Positions 1-8,480 are shown, counted from the stretch's first letter. The stretch is 64,000 nt of DNA from Hyphomicrobiales bacterium (GCA_900472295.1 UCIA01000002.1:1022292-1086291), one strand, 5' to 3'. The notes: generated by a model not told the origin, from the letters alone. Numbers and translations are program-made.

Positions 1-1
1 C

Positions 2-385
2 GCCCTTCCCGCCTATCTCGAAGAAGCCAACTACAAGACGATCCGCAACAATGTCGGTCGCGTCGGCATTCACCACGCCAATCTGATCGAACTCCTGGCC
101 GGCAAGGACGCCGGGACCGTCGACCGCTTCATCCTGCTGGACGCGCAGGACTGGATGACGGACGACCAGCTCAACGCACTGTGGTCGGAGATCACCCGCA
201 CCGCCTCGGTCGGCGCCCGCGTCATCTTCCGCACCGCAGCCGAACCCAGCCTGCTGCCCGGCCGCGTCTCGAACTCGCTGCTCGACCAGTGGTGCTACGA
301 GGACGAGGCGTCGCGTGACTATTCGGCCCGCGACCGCTCGGCGATCTATGGCGGCTTCCACCTCTATGTGAAGCGCGCGGCATGA
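2..385 (+). CDS. btaA: BtaA, S-adenosylmethionine:diacylglycerol 3-amino-3-carboxypropyltransferase (C-terminal part)
   Basis: This is the 3' end of a gene that begins before the window; the open frame runs in from base 2 and stops at 383-385. The visible 127 residues include a HHANLIELLAG segment and an LLDAQDWM segment, then a basic end (LYVKRAA), as in the DUF3419/BtaA family. BtaA transfers the aminocarboxypropyl group of SAM to diacylglycerol, the first step of betaine-lipid (DGTS) synthesis at the inner membrane, a phosphorus-free membrane lipid made by rhizobia under phosphate limitation. The stop overlaps the start of the following methyltransferase by four bases (ATGA), which is the usual btaA-btaB arrangement and supports both calls. 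The N-terminal half cannot be judged. Confidence 0.85.
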   Translation, partial: ALPAYLEEANYKTIRNNVGRVGIHHANLIELLAGKDAGTVDRFILLDAQDWMTDDQLNALWSEITRTASVGARVIFRTAAEPSLLPGRVSNSLLDQWCYEDEASRDYSARDRSAIYGGFHLYVKRAA

Positions 386-1104
386 GCACCAGCGAGCTGC
401 CGGCCAGCCATGCCGAACTGATGGACGGCGTCTATCGCTGGCAGCGCCATATCTACGACCTGACCCGCAAATATTACCTGCTCGGCCGCGACCGGATGAT
501 ATTGGGGCTGGACGTGCCAGCCAAAGGCACAGTGCTCGAACTCGGCTGCGGCACCGGCCGCAACATCGCGCTTGCCGCCCGCCGATACCCGGATGCCCGT
601 TTCTATGGCCTCGATATTTCCGCCGAGATGCTGGAGACAGCTAGCGCTGCCGTCGCTTGCGAAGGCCTGTCCGGCCGTGTCACGCTAGCCAGAGGCGATG
701 CCACCGATTTCGACGCCAGGGCACTGTTCGGCATCGAGCGCTTCGACCGCATCTTCGTCTCCTATTCGCTGTCGATGATCCCCGGCTGGGAAAAGACGGT
801 TTCGGCAGCACTCGCTGCGCTTGCGCCCAGCGGCTCGCTGCATGTCGTCGATTTCGGCCAGCAGGAAGGCTTGCCGCACTGGTTCCGCACATTACTGCGC
901 GGCTGGCTCAAAAAATTCCACGTCGCGCCGCGTGAATCATTGCGCGAGGTCCTGGAATCAGAATCTCGGCGAACCGGCGCAAGCTTCCGTTTCCGCACGC
1001 TTTATCGCGGCTATGCCTGGCTGGCGGTGATCGCGCAGCCCAACTTCACCTCCCCCTCGATGGGGGAGGTCGCGCCGAAGGCGCGGGTGGGGGTGAAGCG
1101 CTAG
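382..1104 (+). CDS. btaB: BtaB, betaine-lipid N-methyltransferase
   Basis: A 240-residue class I SAM-dependent methyltransferase. Motif I is LELGCGTGRNIALAA near residues 52-66, followed by an acidic GLDIS motif. The family (BtaB/PmtA-like) trimethylates diacylglyceryl-homoserine to DGTS, and the ATGA overlap with btaA fits this. The last 20 or so residues (after IAQP) are encoded by a palindromic intergenic repeat that starts near 1044, so the natural stop has probably been displaced and the tail NFTSPSMGEV... is repeat-derived. The catalytic domain is intact, so the enzyme is probably functional. No promoter is visible between the two genes; they are presumably one transcript. Confidence 0.85.
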   Translation: MSTSELPASHAELMDGVYRWQRHIYDLTRKYYLLGRDRMILGLDVPAKGTVLELGCGTGRNIALAARRYPDARFYGLDISAEMLETASAAVACEGLSGRVTLARGDATDFDARALFGIERFDRIFVSYSLSMIPGWEKTVSAALAALAPSGSLHVVDFGQQEGLPHWFRTLLRGWLKKFHVAPRESLREVLESESRRTGASFRFRTLYRGYAWLAVIAQPNFTSPSMGEVAPKARVGVKR

Positions 1105-1152
1105 GCACCCCACCCGGCGCTGCGCGCCGACCCTCCCCATCAAGGGGAGGGT
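1044..1152. repeat. Palindromic intergenic repeat, C/G-tract family, copy 1
   Basis: Two inverted modules lie back to back. The left one (1044-1099) folds as an outer CTTCACC/GGTGAAG pair enclosing two hairpins, ACCTCCCCC-TCGA-TGGGGGAGGT and CGCGCC-GAA-GGCGCG. The right one (about 1106-1152) is an imperfect reverse copy with CCCTCCCC-ATCA-AGGGGAGGG. The first half is translated as the btaB tail. Related elements occur at 36394-36600 and 52918-53075. The layout resembles the mosaic palindromes described in rhizobia (RIME-like), but I cannot assign a named family without a search. Confidence 0.8.
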
Positions 1153-1160
1153 AAAGGAAG

Positions 1161-2540
1161 TTAATGCAGCGCCTTCACCAGCGCGCCAAGCATCACCTGC
1201 GGCCGGTAAGCGAGCCTGGCCGGCGTCAGCCCGAGCCGTACCACCACCAACTGCTCCGAGGGAATGATGGCGACAGTCTGGCCGTCATGGCCCTCCATCC
1301 AGTAGGTATCCCCGGGCAGTCCGGCGGCGACGCCGGCGCCGGGATTTTCCTCGTCGCCCGGAGCCTCGATCCATAGCTGGCCCTTGCCATAGACTTTCGA
1401 GGCGGGCGTTGGCTCGCGCATCCAGTCGACGAAACCGGCCGGCAGGATCTGGTTGCCGTTCCACACGCCGCCCTGCAGCAGGAACTGGCCGAAACGCGCC
1501 CAGTCATGGCCGGTAGCGTAGAGATAGGATGAACCGACGAAGGTGCCCTGCTCATCGGTCTCGAGCACGGCGCTCTGCATGCCGAGCGGCGCAAACAGTG
1601 CGGTGCGCGGCCATGCCAGCGCCTTGTCCTTGTCGCCGATCGCGTCCTGCCAGAGGCGCGACAGCATCACCGCCGTGCCGCTCGAATAGGAAAACACTTT
1701 TCCGACGTCGCCGGTCAGCGGCTTGGATTCGGCAAAGCCGGCCATGTCGGGCTCGAGATAGAGCATGCGCGTCACATCGGCGACGTCGCCATAATCCTCG
1801 TTGAATTCCAGCCCGCTCGACATCGCCATCATGTCGGCAAGGCTGATGGCGGCGCGACCGTCGGCCTTCCACGGGCTGAACAGACCCTGATTGGTCACAG
1901 CCAACTTGCCGTCCTTGACCAGCGTACCGACAAGCGCGGCATTGACCGTCTTGGTCATCGACCAGCCGAGCAGCGGCGTCTTCGCTGAAAAGCCGTCGCC
2001 ATAGCGCTCGGCGACGATGCGGCCGTTTTTCACCACCACCACCGCCCGCATGCCGGTGCCGGTCATCGCCGCACCGTCGAGGATCTTGTTAATTTCGGGA
2101 TTTTGCGAGGCATCGACCCGATCGCCCTCCGGCCACAGATCGCCCTTGGTGGCCACCGACGCTTCGGCGGGCATTGTCGTGCGCCGTGCTTTGCCGACAT
2201 CGCCATCGGGAACAGAGGCACAACCAAGGCCATCGCGCGAAACGGCAACGCTCTTGCCGAGGAAGCCAAACAGCCCGGCCGAGACGGTTCCCCTGTTCTT
2301 GTCCACGGACACTTTCATCAGCCTGAGCAGCGGATGTCCCGGCGCCTGCACGTCGACGGCGAGCACTTCGCTGGCGTCGCGTCCAGCGATAAAAACGTTG
2401 GAGCAGACGATCTTGGCCGAATAGCCGGAACCGACGCGGATCAGTTCGGGCGGCGCGACGTAGAGCCAGGCAAACAAGGCGGCAACCACCAGAACGACCA
2501 GGCCGAGCAGCCATTTGATGATCTTGACGACGATCCGCAT
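1161..2540 (-). CDS. Membrane-anchored serine hydrolase of the beta-lactamase (class C/PBP4*) fold
   Basis: 459 residues from an ATG preceded by GGGACGG; a longer in-frame start at 2618 exists but adds no recognisable sequence. Residues about 7-29 form an N-terminal membrane anchor, then comes a roughly 120-residue linker and a beta-lactamase-related domain. The nucleophile motif is SMTK (Ser194-Lys197), a YSSG segment follows as the candidate Tyr motif, and a HDGQ segment lies near the C-terminus in the place of the KTG box. Such proteins act in the periplasm as esterases, peptidases or lactone/amide hydrolases; the substrate cannot be told. It is convergent with btaB across the repeat and divergent from the lysozyme gene. 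Confidence 0.8.
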   Translation of the reverse strand: MRIVVKIIKWLLGLVVLVVAALFAWLYVAPPELIRVGSGYSAKIVCSNVFIAGRDASEVLAVDVQAPGHPLLRLMKVSVDKNRGTVSAGLFGFLGKSVAVSRDGLGCASVPDGDVGKARRTTMPAEASVATKGDLWPEGDRVDASQNPEINKILDGAAMTGTGMRAVVVVKNGRIVAERYGDGFSAKTPLLGWSMTKTVNAALVGTLVKDGKLAVTNQGLFSPWKADGRAAISLADMMAMSSGLEFNEDYGDVADVTRMLYLEPDMAGFAESKPLTGDVGKVFSYSSGTAVMLSRLWQDAIGDKDKALAWPRTALFAPLGMQSAVLETDEQGTFVGSSYLYATGHDWARFGQFLLQGGVWNGNQILPAGFVDWMREPTPASKVYGKGQLWIEAPGDEENPGAGVAAGLPGDTYWMEGHDGQTVAIIPSEQLVVVRLGLTPARLAYRPQVMLGALVKALH

Positions 2541-2822
2541 CTTTCCGTCCCTGCTTTTGCGCTGCCAGTGGCTTCCGGCCCGATTTATGTCATCGATTTG
2601 CCGCCATTGCTTCCGCAAAATCAGGGTTCTTGTCGAGCGCCGTCAACCAGATATCAACCATGTTCGGCGATCACATAATGCATGTCGCCCAATGACTCAG
2701 AGCGGTTTTGGGACTACGGCATGCAACAAATGAAGAATCAGGCGATGCTGTGGGGCGATCGCCTGGGGGCACCTGCAACGACAACCCAACAGCGACCGGC
2801 TGATTCCGGCTCGGGAAATGCG

Positions 2823-3620
2823 ATGCGCCGTTTCGCGGCCCTCATCACGTTGACGCTGCTGGCTGCCTGCTCGACAGCCGGCGACCTTGTGCCGTTGCCG
2901 TCCTCGTCCAGCAGCCCGACTGTTGCGGTGCGCGCACCGCGCTTCGGCGACTCCAAGCCGCATGAATGGGACAGCGGCGCGCCCTGGAACTATGCCGTTC
3001 ACGGCACCGATGTGTCCAAATACCAGACCTCGGTCGACTGGCCGACGGCCAGGGCCAGCGGCATCTCCTTCGCCTTCATCAAGGCGACCGAGGGCGGCGA
3101 CCGGTTCGATGAGTATTTCAACGAGCATTGGTCCCGCACCAAAGCCAATGGCATTCCGCGCGCGGCCTATCATTTCTATTATTTCTGCACGCCCGCCGCC
3201 ACCCAGGCGCGCTGGTTCATCCAGAACGTGCCCGTCGACCGCTCGGCCATGCCGCCGGTGCTCGACATGGAGTGGAACCCGCAATCGCCAACCTGCAAAC
3301 TGCGCCCGGATTCGGCGACCGTGCGGGCGGAGATGACCACCTTTCTCGAAATCGTCGAGCGGCATTACGGCAAGAAGCCGATCATCTACACCTCGGTCGA
3401 CTTCTTCGACGACAATGAGCTCTCGACCTTCCGCGGCTACCCCTATTGGCTGCGCTCGGTCGCCGGTCATCCCGCCCGGAAATACGGCAGCCACCCCTTC
3501 ACATTCTGGCAATACACCGGAACCGGCATCGTTCCTGGTATAAGCGGCAAGTCCGATATCAACGTTTTCAACGGCAGCGAAGCCGCCTGGAAAAAGTGGC
3601 TGCGGCAGAACACGCATTGA
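2823..3620 (+). CDS. GH25-family lysozyme lipoprotein
   Basis: 265 residues. I chose the ATG at 2823 because it begins a lipoprotein signal (MRRFAALITLTLLAACS) with lipobox LAAC; an upstream ATG at 2682 would add an unlikely 47-residue leader. The mature protein carries the GH25 hallmarks: HGTDVSKYQ with the first Asp, FAFIKATEGG, and PVLDMEWN with the catalytic Asp/Glu pair. GH25 enzymes cleave beta-1,4 bonds between N-acetylmuramate and N-acetylglucosamine. The predicted location is the periplasmic face of a membrane, suggesting a role in cell-wall remodelling. The next gene is also a murein hydrolase, 32 bases downstream. Confidence 0.9.
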   Translation: MRRFAALITLTLLAACSTAGDLVPLPSSSSSPTVAVRAPRFGDSKPHEWDSGAPWNYAVHGTDVSKYQTSVDWPTARASGISFAFIKATEGGDRFDEYFNEHWSRTKANGIPRAAYHFYYFCTPAATQARWFIQNVPVDRSAMPPVLDMEWNPQSPTCKLRPDSATVRAEMTTFLEIVERHYGKKPIIYTSVDFFDDNELSTFRGYPYWLRSVAGHPARKYGSHPFTFWQYTGTGIVPGISGKSDINVFNGSEAAWKKWLRQNTH

Positions 3621-3652
3621 CACCGACGCTGCCGCCTGCTTTTCGACGTCCC

Positions 3653-4876
3653 ATGCGCACAGATTTGCAGCCACAGGGACATCAGGGCCGGAAACAGTCG
3701 AAGGGACGACTGCGCTCCGCGATCCTTGCGACATTGATTTTGACGGCCATGCCGGCAGCGGCGCAGGAATGCGGCGGCGACTTCGAAGCCTGGAAGCAGG
3801 GCGTCGCAGCGGAAGCCAAGGCAGCCGGTGTCGGCGTCGCCGGTCTCAACGCGCTGGAAGCCGCTTCCATCGACGACAAGGTGCTGGCGCGCGACCGCGC
3901 CCAGGGCGTCTTTACCCAGACCTTCATCCAGTTTTCAAACCGCATGATCTCGGCCTATCGGCTGAAGCAGGGCGCGGCCAATCTGAAGAAATACGCCGAT
4001 GTCTTCGCCCGCGCCGACCAGCAGTTCGGCGTCCAGGCGCCGATCATCGCCGCTTTCTGGGGGCTGGAGACCGATTTCGGCGCCGTGCAGGGCGATTTTC
4101 ACACGCTGAGCGCCCTGGTCACGCTGTCGCATGACTGCCGCCGACCGCAGCTGTTCAGGCCGCAGTTGGTGCCGCTTCTGACGCTGATCGATCGCGGCGT
4201 CGTGCCGGCCGACGTCACCGGCGCCTGGGCCGGCGAGATCGGCCAGACGCAGATCCTGCCCTCCGACTATCTGGCGCGCGGCATCGACGGCGATGGCGAC
4301 GGCATCGTCGACCTCAGGCGCAGCGTGCCCGACGTGATCATGACCACGGCCAACAAGGTGCTGTCGCGCGGTTGGAAACGCGACCAGCCCTGGATCGAGG
4401 AAGTGCGCGTGCCCGAAGACATGCCCTGGGAGCAGACCGGCCGCACCAACAAGCTGCCGCTGTCGCAATGGGCCGCCTGGGGCGTCACCAACCCCGATGG
4501 CACGCCGCTGATCGACAACGGCCTGAAGGCGGGCCTGGCGTTGCCGATGGGCCGCAAAGGCCCTGCCTTCCTGGCCTATGACAATTTCGACGTCTATCTC
4601 GAATGGAACCAGTCCTTCACCTACGCGCTGACCGCCGCCAACTTCGCCACCCGGCTGGCGGGCGCAAAGCAGTTCGACCCGCGCACGCCAGAAACCGGGC
4701 TCAATGGCGACCAGATGAAGGAATTGCAGACCAAGCTCGAAGCCAGGGGCCATGACGTCGGCACGGTCGACGGTATTCTGGGCACCAACACCCGCGAAGC
4801 CATCCGCAAGGAACAGATGCGGCTTGGCATGCCGGTCGACGGCTGGCCAACGCCGGAGCTTTTGGGGAAGCTGTAG
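3653..4876 (+). CDS. Lytic murein transglycosylase, MltB-like, with C-terminal peptidoglycan-binding domain
   Basis: 407 residues with a Sec signal ending in MPAAAQ. The catalytic domain (about residues 45-340) shows FWGLETDFG with the presumed catalytic Glu139, and a GEIGQTQILPSDYL segment typical of the SLT_2/MltB family; a GIDGDGDG stretch follows. Residues about 350-405 form a PG_binding_1 repeat (LQTKLEARGHD...GILGTNTREAI). The enzyme cleaves glycan strands giving 1,6-anhydromuramyl ends. It follows the GH25 gene on the same strand, so the two may be co-transcribed. The frame is open upstream to 3446, but the signal peptide fixes the start. Confidence 0.9.
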   Translation: MRTDLQPQGHQGRKQSKGRLRSAILATLILTAMPAAAQECGGDFEAWKQGVAAEAKAAGVGVAGLNALEAASIDDKVLARDRAQGVFTQTFIQFSNRMISAYRLKQGAANLKKYADVFARADQQFGVQAPIIAAFWGLETDFGAVQGDFHTLSALVTLSHDCRRPQLFRPQLVPLLTLIDRGVVPADVTGAWAGEIGQTQILPSDYLARGIDGDGDGIVDLRRSVPDVIMTTANKVLSRGWKRDQPWIEEVRVPEDMPWEQTGRTNKLPLSQWAAWGVTNPDGTPLIDNGLKAGLALPMGRKGPAFLAYDNFDVYLEWNQSFTYALTAANFATRLAGAKQFDPRTPETGLNGDQMKELQTKLEARGHDVGTVDGILGTNTREAIRKEQMRLGMPVDGWPTPELLGKL

Positions 4877-4907
4877 CCGTTGGCGTGATCACGTCGGGGA
4901 GCAGTGC

Positions 4908-5291
4908 ATGAGCCGCTTCGATCCAAAGAACAGCTACACGCCGTCCACCTCAGCAGCGAGGCCATGGGCTGATATCGAGGCGTTCTATGTCTCGCTGACC
5001 AAGGACGCGTTCGACCAACAGCCGATGGTCGATCTCATTCGCCACATCCGTACTGCCTACACGGATGGCAGGTTGCACGCTTTCACCTCCATGCACACGC
5101 TGGTGGTCAGCGTGAACAACCCTATCGAATTCGGCCGCGAAAACCTGCGGATCGACTACCTGCACAACCATGGCAGTTGGGAGTTCAACTACTTTTCAAA
5201 GCCCTTCAAGCCGGCGGAATTCAGCAGGCGCTACGCAGCGCCATTGGCCATCGAAAAATTCGACAGTTTCGTGCAGATGATCGGCTGGTAG
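4908..5291 (+). CDS. Conserved hypothetical cytoplasmic protein
   Basis: 127 residues from an ATG with a good GGGGAG ribosome site seven bases upstream; the longer frame from 4752 overlaps the preceding gene and is not used. There is no signal peptide or membrane segment. The sequence is rich in aromatic residues (FYVSL, NYFSKPFKP, FDSFVQMIGW) and ends in GW. I do not recognise the family. It sits 31 bases after the transglycosylase on the same strand and converges on the broken secreted-protein gene. The codon pattern is like its neighbours, so it is probably a real gene. Confidence 0.65.
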   Translation: MSRFDPKNSYTPSTSAARPWADIEAFYVSLTKDAFDQQPMVDLIRHIRTAYTDGRLHAFTSMHTLVVSVNNPIEFGRENLRIDYLHNHGSWEFNYFSKPFKPAEFSRRYAAPLAIEKFDSFVQMIGW

Positions 5292-5310
5292 GCAACAGTG
5301 TCCGCTTCGC

Positions 5311-5687
5311 CTAGCGAATGTTCTGTGTGCCGTAATAGAAATTTTTCATGTGGCAAGTCAGGACCTTCACTCCCGGCTTGAATGCCCCCATGGACGCCCT
5401 CTTGAAATCCGCTTCTCCAAGTGTCGACCAAGCATATTTGTAGTGGACCTGGTACGGAACCAGGTCGTAGGTGAACTTCATCGAAGGATGTCCATCCACG
5501 ATACCGCACTTCACGCCGGTAACGAACCCATTGTGCCCGAAAGATCTTAGGCTTTTCGAAAAAGCGGCAACTCTGTCCAGCCTGATCCAATCCGTTTTTT
5601 TGCGCTGGCCGGGCTCGAAAACAAAATGAGAGAAGCGAGACCCGCCGACGCAATGCAGTGAAACTTCAAACTAACGTTGTTTTTCAT
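5311..5687 (-). pseudogene. Small secreted protein whose frame is broken at an A7 tract (pseudogene or -1 frameshift gene)
   Basis: The gene starts at ATG 5687 behind a strong GGGGGAG site and encodes a clear signal peptide (MKNNVSLKFHCIASAGL..., cleavage after SPASA). In the start frame it stops after 46 codons. In the -1 frame the reading continues as KKTDWIRLDRVAAFSK... to a stop at 5311, with protein-like composition (FTYDLVPYQVHYKYAWS, LTCHMKNFYYG). The two frames meet at GCA-AAA-AAA-CGG (5595-5601 on the plus strand is T7). One extra A, or a -1 slip, restores a 125-residue exported protein. It could be a pseudogene, a phase-variable tract, a sequencing error, or a programmed frameshift; sequence alone cannot separate these. 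Confidence 0.7.
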
Positions 5688-5790
5688 GTCGCTCCCCCAT
5701 CAATGGGGACAACAAAGCATAAGCAAGAGAAATCTCCAACCTGTATTCATATCCAGCGCGCAGGTCGAAGTTTTCGCAAGCTTAGCTTGC

Positions 5791-7011
5791 CTAATCGGCC
5801 ATCGTCTCCAAACTGGCAAACCCCTGTGGCGCATCGCCCTCGTCAAACGGCGTCGTCACCTCGACGAACGTATCGGGATAAAACCCGTTGAAGCGGGTTC
5901 GCAGCGACAGCGAATAGGCGCCGATATGGCCGATCTCGATCCAGTCGCCGGTGTCGACGGTTTCCGGCAGCCAGAATGGCCTGGACAGGATGTCGACGGA
6001 ATCGCAGGTCGCGCCGCAGACCTTGAACGGCACGATGTTCTTTTCCTCGCCATTGCGCGAGCGGATTGCCGGATCGGGGATGAAACGCGCCGGCAGCGTG
6101 ATCTTGCCGGTCCATGAATCCGACAGCGACGCCCAGATACCGTCATTGATGTAGAGCCGCTTGCCCTTGCGCAACAGCACGCGCACGATCAGCGACAGGC
6201 AGCGCGCCACGATCACCCTTCCGGGCTCGGCCACCAGCGGCATCTGGTCGAACTGGTACTCCTTGATGTCGCCCGACAGCCGCGACATGATCTGGCCGAG
6301 CGACGGCATTTCGGGCTTGCGGCTGTTCGGGTCATGGCCGTACTCGGCGGGAAAGCCGCCGCCGACATCGAGCCCGGCAATGTCGAAGGAGACGCGGTTG
6401 CGCACCCAGTCGGCCGAGGCCAGCGCCCGCTCATAAGTGTCGGGGTCCTCGATCTGGCTGCCGACATGGAAGCACAGTCCGACCTTGTAGCCGGTGCGGT
6501 TGAGCCGCTCGGCGAGTTCCACCGCATAGGCCGGCCCGGCGCCGAATTTCTTCGACAGTTCATAGGCCGCCGAGCCCTTGGTCTGGATGCGCACGAACAC
6601 GCTGATCGTGCCCGGATCGATGTCGAGCGCCCTCACCACCCGTGTCAGCTTGGTGATCTCGTCCTCATGGTCGAGCGAAATGACGCGGATGGCGTATTTC
6701 TCCAGCGCCAGCTTGATGTCCGACTGCGCCTTGACCGGGTGCATGTAGAGCATCTCGGCATCGGGCGAGACCGCGCGCACGGCAGCGAACTCGCCCGGCG
6801 AAGCCACGTCGAAAGCGGTGACGCCGGCTTCGACCAACGCCTTCAGCACGATCTGCTCGCCATTGGTCTTGACCGCATAGGCGGTCTTGCCGGGGAACAT
6901 GCCCATGAACTGTCTGGCGTCCGCCTGCAGCACTTGCGGGCGAAAGCAGTAGACCGGATCGTCGGGACGAAGCGCCAGCGCCGCCTCGCGGGCATTCTCG
7001 AATCGCTGCAT
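5791..7011 (-). CDS. Ornithine decarboxylase (fold type III PLP enzyme, eukaryotic-like)
   Basis: 406 residues from the ATG at 7011; an in-frame codon at 7044 is less likely. The N-terminal alanine-racemase barrel carries the PLP lysine in AYAVKTN (Lys48), His182 in FHVGSQ, the GGGF phosphate loop at 217-220 and EPGR at 262-265. The C-terminal beta domain has CGATCDSVD with Cys336-Asp337, the pair that closes the active site across the dimer in ornithine/diamine decarboxylases. The expected reaction is ornithine to putrescine plus CO2, the entry to polyamine synthesis; some family members also take lysine. The upstream leader contains a hairpin and may be a regulatory RNA. Confidence 0.88.
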   Translation of the reverse strand: MQRFENAREAALALRPDDPVYCFRPQVLQADARQFMGMFPGKTAYAVKTNGEQIVLKALVEAGVTAFDVASPGEFAAVRAVSPDAEMLYMHPVKAQSDIKLALEKYAIRVISLDHEDEITKLTRVVRALDIDPGTISVFVRIQTKGSAAYELSKKFGAGPAYAVELAERLNRTGYKVGLCFHVGSQIEDPDTYERALASADWVRNRVSFDIAGLDVGGGFPAEYGHDPNSRKPEMPSLGQIMSRLSGDIKEYQFDQMPLVAEPGRVIVARCLSLIVRVLLRKGKRLYINDGIWASLSDSWTGKITLPARFIPDPAIRSRNGEEKNIVPFKVCGATCDSVDILSRPFWLPETVDTGDWIEIGHIGAYSLSLRTRFNGFYPDTFVEVTTPFDEGDAPQGFASLETMAD

Positions 7012-7136
7012 GGACGAATCCCCTAACTTCTCGGCTGCGCACAATTAATCCAAGCTAGCGGCTAAAGAAAACAATTCTGTGTCTGGTGCGCGCTGACGCA
7101 TCGACTAGCCTGGATTGAACGTTTGCCAACGATCAG

Positions 7137-7164
7137 GTTTCGGGTGGCCCTTGTCACCCAACCC
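7137..7164 (-). promoter_or_regulatory. Hairpin in the ornithine decarboxylase leader (candidate regulatory RNA)
   Basis: On the minus strand, about 125-150 bases before the decarboxylase start, GGGTTGGGTG pairs with CACCCGAAACC around an eight-base loop. Alphaproteobacterial ornithine decarboxylase genes are known to carry a conserved structured leader (the speF leader in Rfam). I cannot confirm that this is that RNA; the hairpin could also belong to the divergent exporter gene. Confidence 0.25.
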
Positions 7165-7222
7165 GATATGCACTTTGCCTGACTGGCTGGCATTGATGCC
7201 GCCTTGGGGAGGACGTTTCACG

Positions 7223-8140
7223 ATGGCAATGGCCACGACAGCTGTGCAGCGCGGACCGATGACAGCAAAGGACTGGGGCCAGCTTCTGCTGCTCGGCGCC
7301 ATCTGGGGCGGCTCGTTCTTTTTCGCCCACATCGCCGTTGCCGAGATGCACCCGCTGGTCCTGGTGCTGTTTCGCGTCGCCATCGCGGCCATCGCGCTGC
7401 AGCTCTATCTCGCCGTGCACGGCCCGTCCTTCCGCCTCGCCTTCCCGCATGCCGGCCTGTTTTTCCTGCTGGCCTTCACCAACAATGTCGTGCCGTTTTC
7501 CCTGATCTTCGCCGGCCAGACCGCGCTCGGCGCCGGCGTCGCCTCGGTGTTGAATGCGACGACGCCGTTCTGGACGCTGGTTCTCGCCAACGCGCTGACG
7601 TCGGACGAAAAACTGTCCTGGAACAAGCTTGCCGGCATCGCGCTCGGCATTGCCGGCACCGCCGTCATGATCGGCCCCGGCCTGATTGCCGGGCTCGGCG
7701 GTCCGGTCTGGGCGAAATTCGCGTTGATCGGCGCGTCGCTGTCTTATGCCGTGGCGCTGATGATTGCCCGCCGCTTCAAGGGCGTGCCCTCGCCGGTCAT
7801 CGCCACGGGACAATTGACCGCGTCGACCATCATTATGATCCCGGTGGTGCTGTTCACCTATGGCCCGACAGGCCTGTTCTCGGCCTCGCCTCCAGTCTGG
7901 GCGGCAGTGCTGGCGCTGGCGCTGCTTTCGACCGCCTTCGCCTACATCCTCTATTTCAATCTCGTCGCCTCGGCCGGCGCCACCAATGCCTCGCTGGTGA
8001 CGCTCGTCGTGCCGGCCAGCGCCGTCCTGCTCGGTTTCCTGTTTCTCAGCGAGCGGCTTGCTCTGTTCGAAGTCTGCGGCATGGCGCTGATCGCGCTTGG
8101 CCTGGTGACGATCGACGGGAGATTGTTTCGCAGACGGTAG
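7223..8140 (+). CDS. EamA/DMT-family inner membrane transporter
   Basis: 305 residues from ATG 7223, ten bases after a GGGGAGG site. There are ten predicted membrane segments arranged as two EamA repeats: the first opens with LLLGAIWGGSFFFAHIAVAEM and the second with FALIGASLSYAVALMIARR; the typical end LSERLALFEVCGMALIALGLV is present. DMT proteins export or exchange amino acids, nucleosides and similar small metabolites. It is divergent from the ornithine decarboxylase gene, so export of an amino acid or polyamine-related compound is possible, but the substrate is unknown. Confidence 0.88.
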   Translation: MAMATTAVQRGPMTAKDWGQLLLLGAIWGGSFFFAHIAVAEMHPLVLVLFRVAIAAIALQLYLAVHGPSFRLAFPHAGLFFLLAFTNNVVPFSLIFAGQTALGAGVASVLNATTPFWTLVLANALTSDEKLSWNKLAGIALGIAGTAVMIGPGLIAGLGGPVWAKFALIGASLSYAVALMIARRFKGVPSPVIATGQLTASTIIMIPVVLFTYGPTGLFSASPPVWAAVLALALLSTAFAYILYFNLVASAGATNASLVTLVVPASAVLLGFLFLSERLALFEVCGMALIALGLVTIDGRLFRRR

Positions 8141-8346
8141 CGCTGCCATGCCTCGCTTCCGCCACAGACCCGTCACAATTTATTCACAGGCTGCCAGCGG
8201 GGTTTTGCCGAAGAGTTTCAATATCTAAGCGCAAGTGGCAGGTCGCAAATTTCACAATCGCGTCGCATTGCAGCATATTTTCCGCTTGCCTGTGGCACAA
8301 ATGCCCCTAGACTCCCACCCATAGCTCTTGAAGAGGAGACTATGAC

Positions 8347-8433
8347 ATGGGACTTACGAGGCCAATCAACGCATTGATGATCTGTGCTGCATTTGCCTTC
8401 ATTGCCGCCCTTATCATAGGCGTTCTTCCGTAA
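8347..8433 (+). CDS. 28-residue single-span membrane protein
   Basis: ATG 8347 lies behind an AAGAGGAG site and opens a 28-codon frame with a short polar start (MGLTRPINALM) and one hydrophobic span (ICAAFAFIAALIIGVLP), then TAA. A strong terminator follows 47 bases later. A ribosome site, a membrane-like composition and a dedicated terminator together suggest a real small gene that automatic calling would miss. It may insert in the inner membrane; no function can be proposed. An antisense open frame over the same region has no comparable support. Confidence 0.55.
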   Translation: MGLTRPINALMICAAFAFIAALIIGVLP

Positions 8434-8480
8434 CCGCCAGAGCGGAAGAAGACAGCAGCAAATAGCCCACAAATTCGAAA

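Noticed and set aside
2697-3734. Long minus-strand open frame opposite the lysozyme gene
   Set aside because: It is a mirror of the high-GC GH25 coding sequence, with repetitive Arg/Gly/Val composition and no family features; the plus-strand gene has lipobox and catalytic motifs.
8218-8472. Minus-strand 84-codon frame over the 28-residue protein gene
   Set aside because: No ribosome site, and the plus-strand small gene has a ribosome site, a membrane-type sequence and a terminator.
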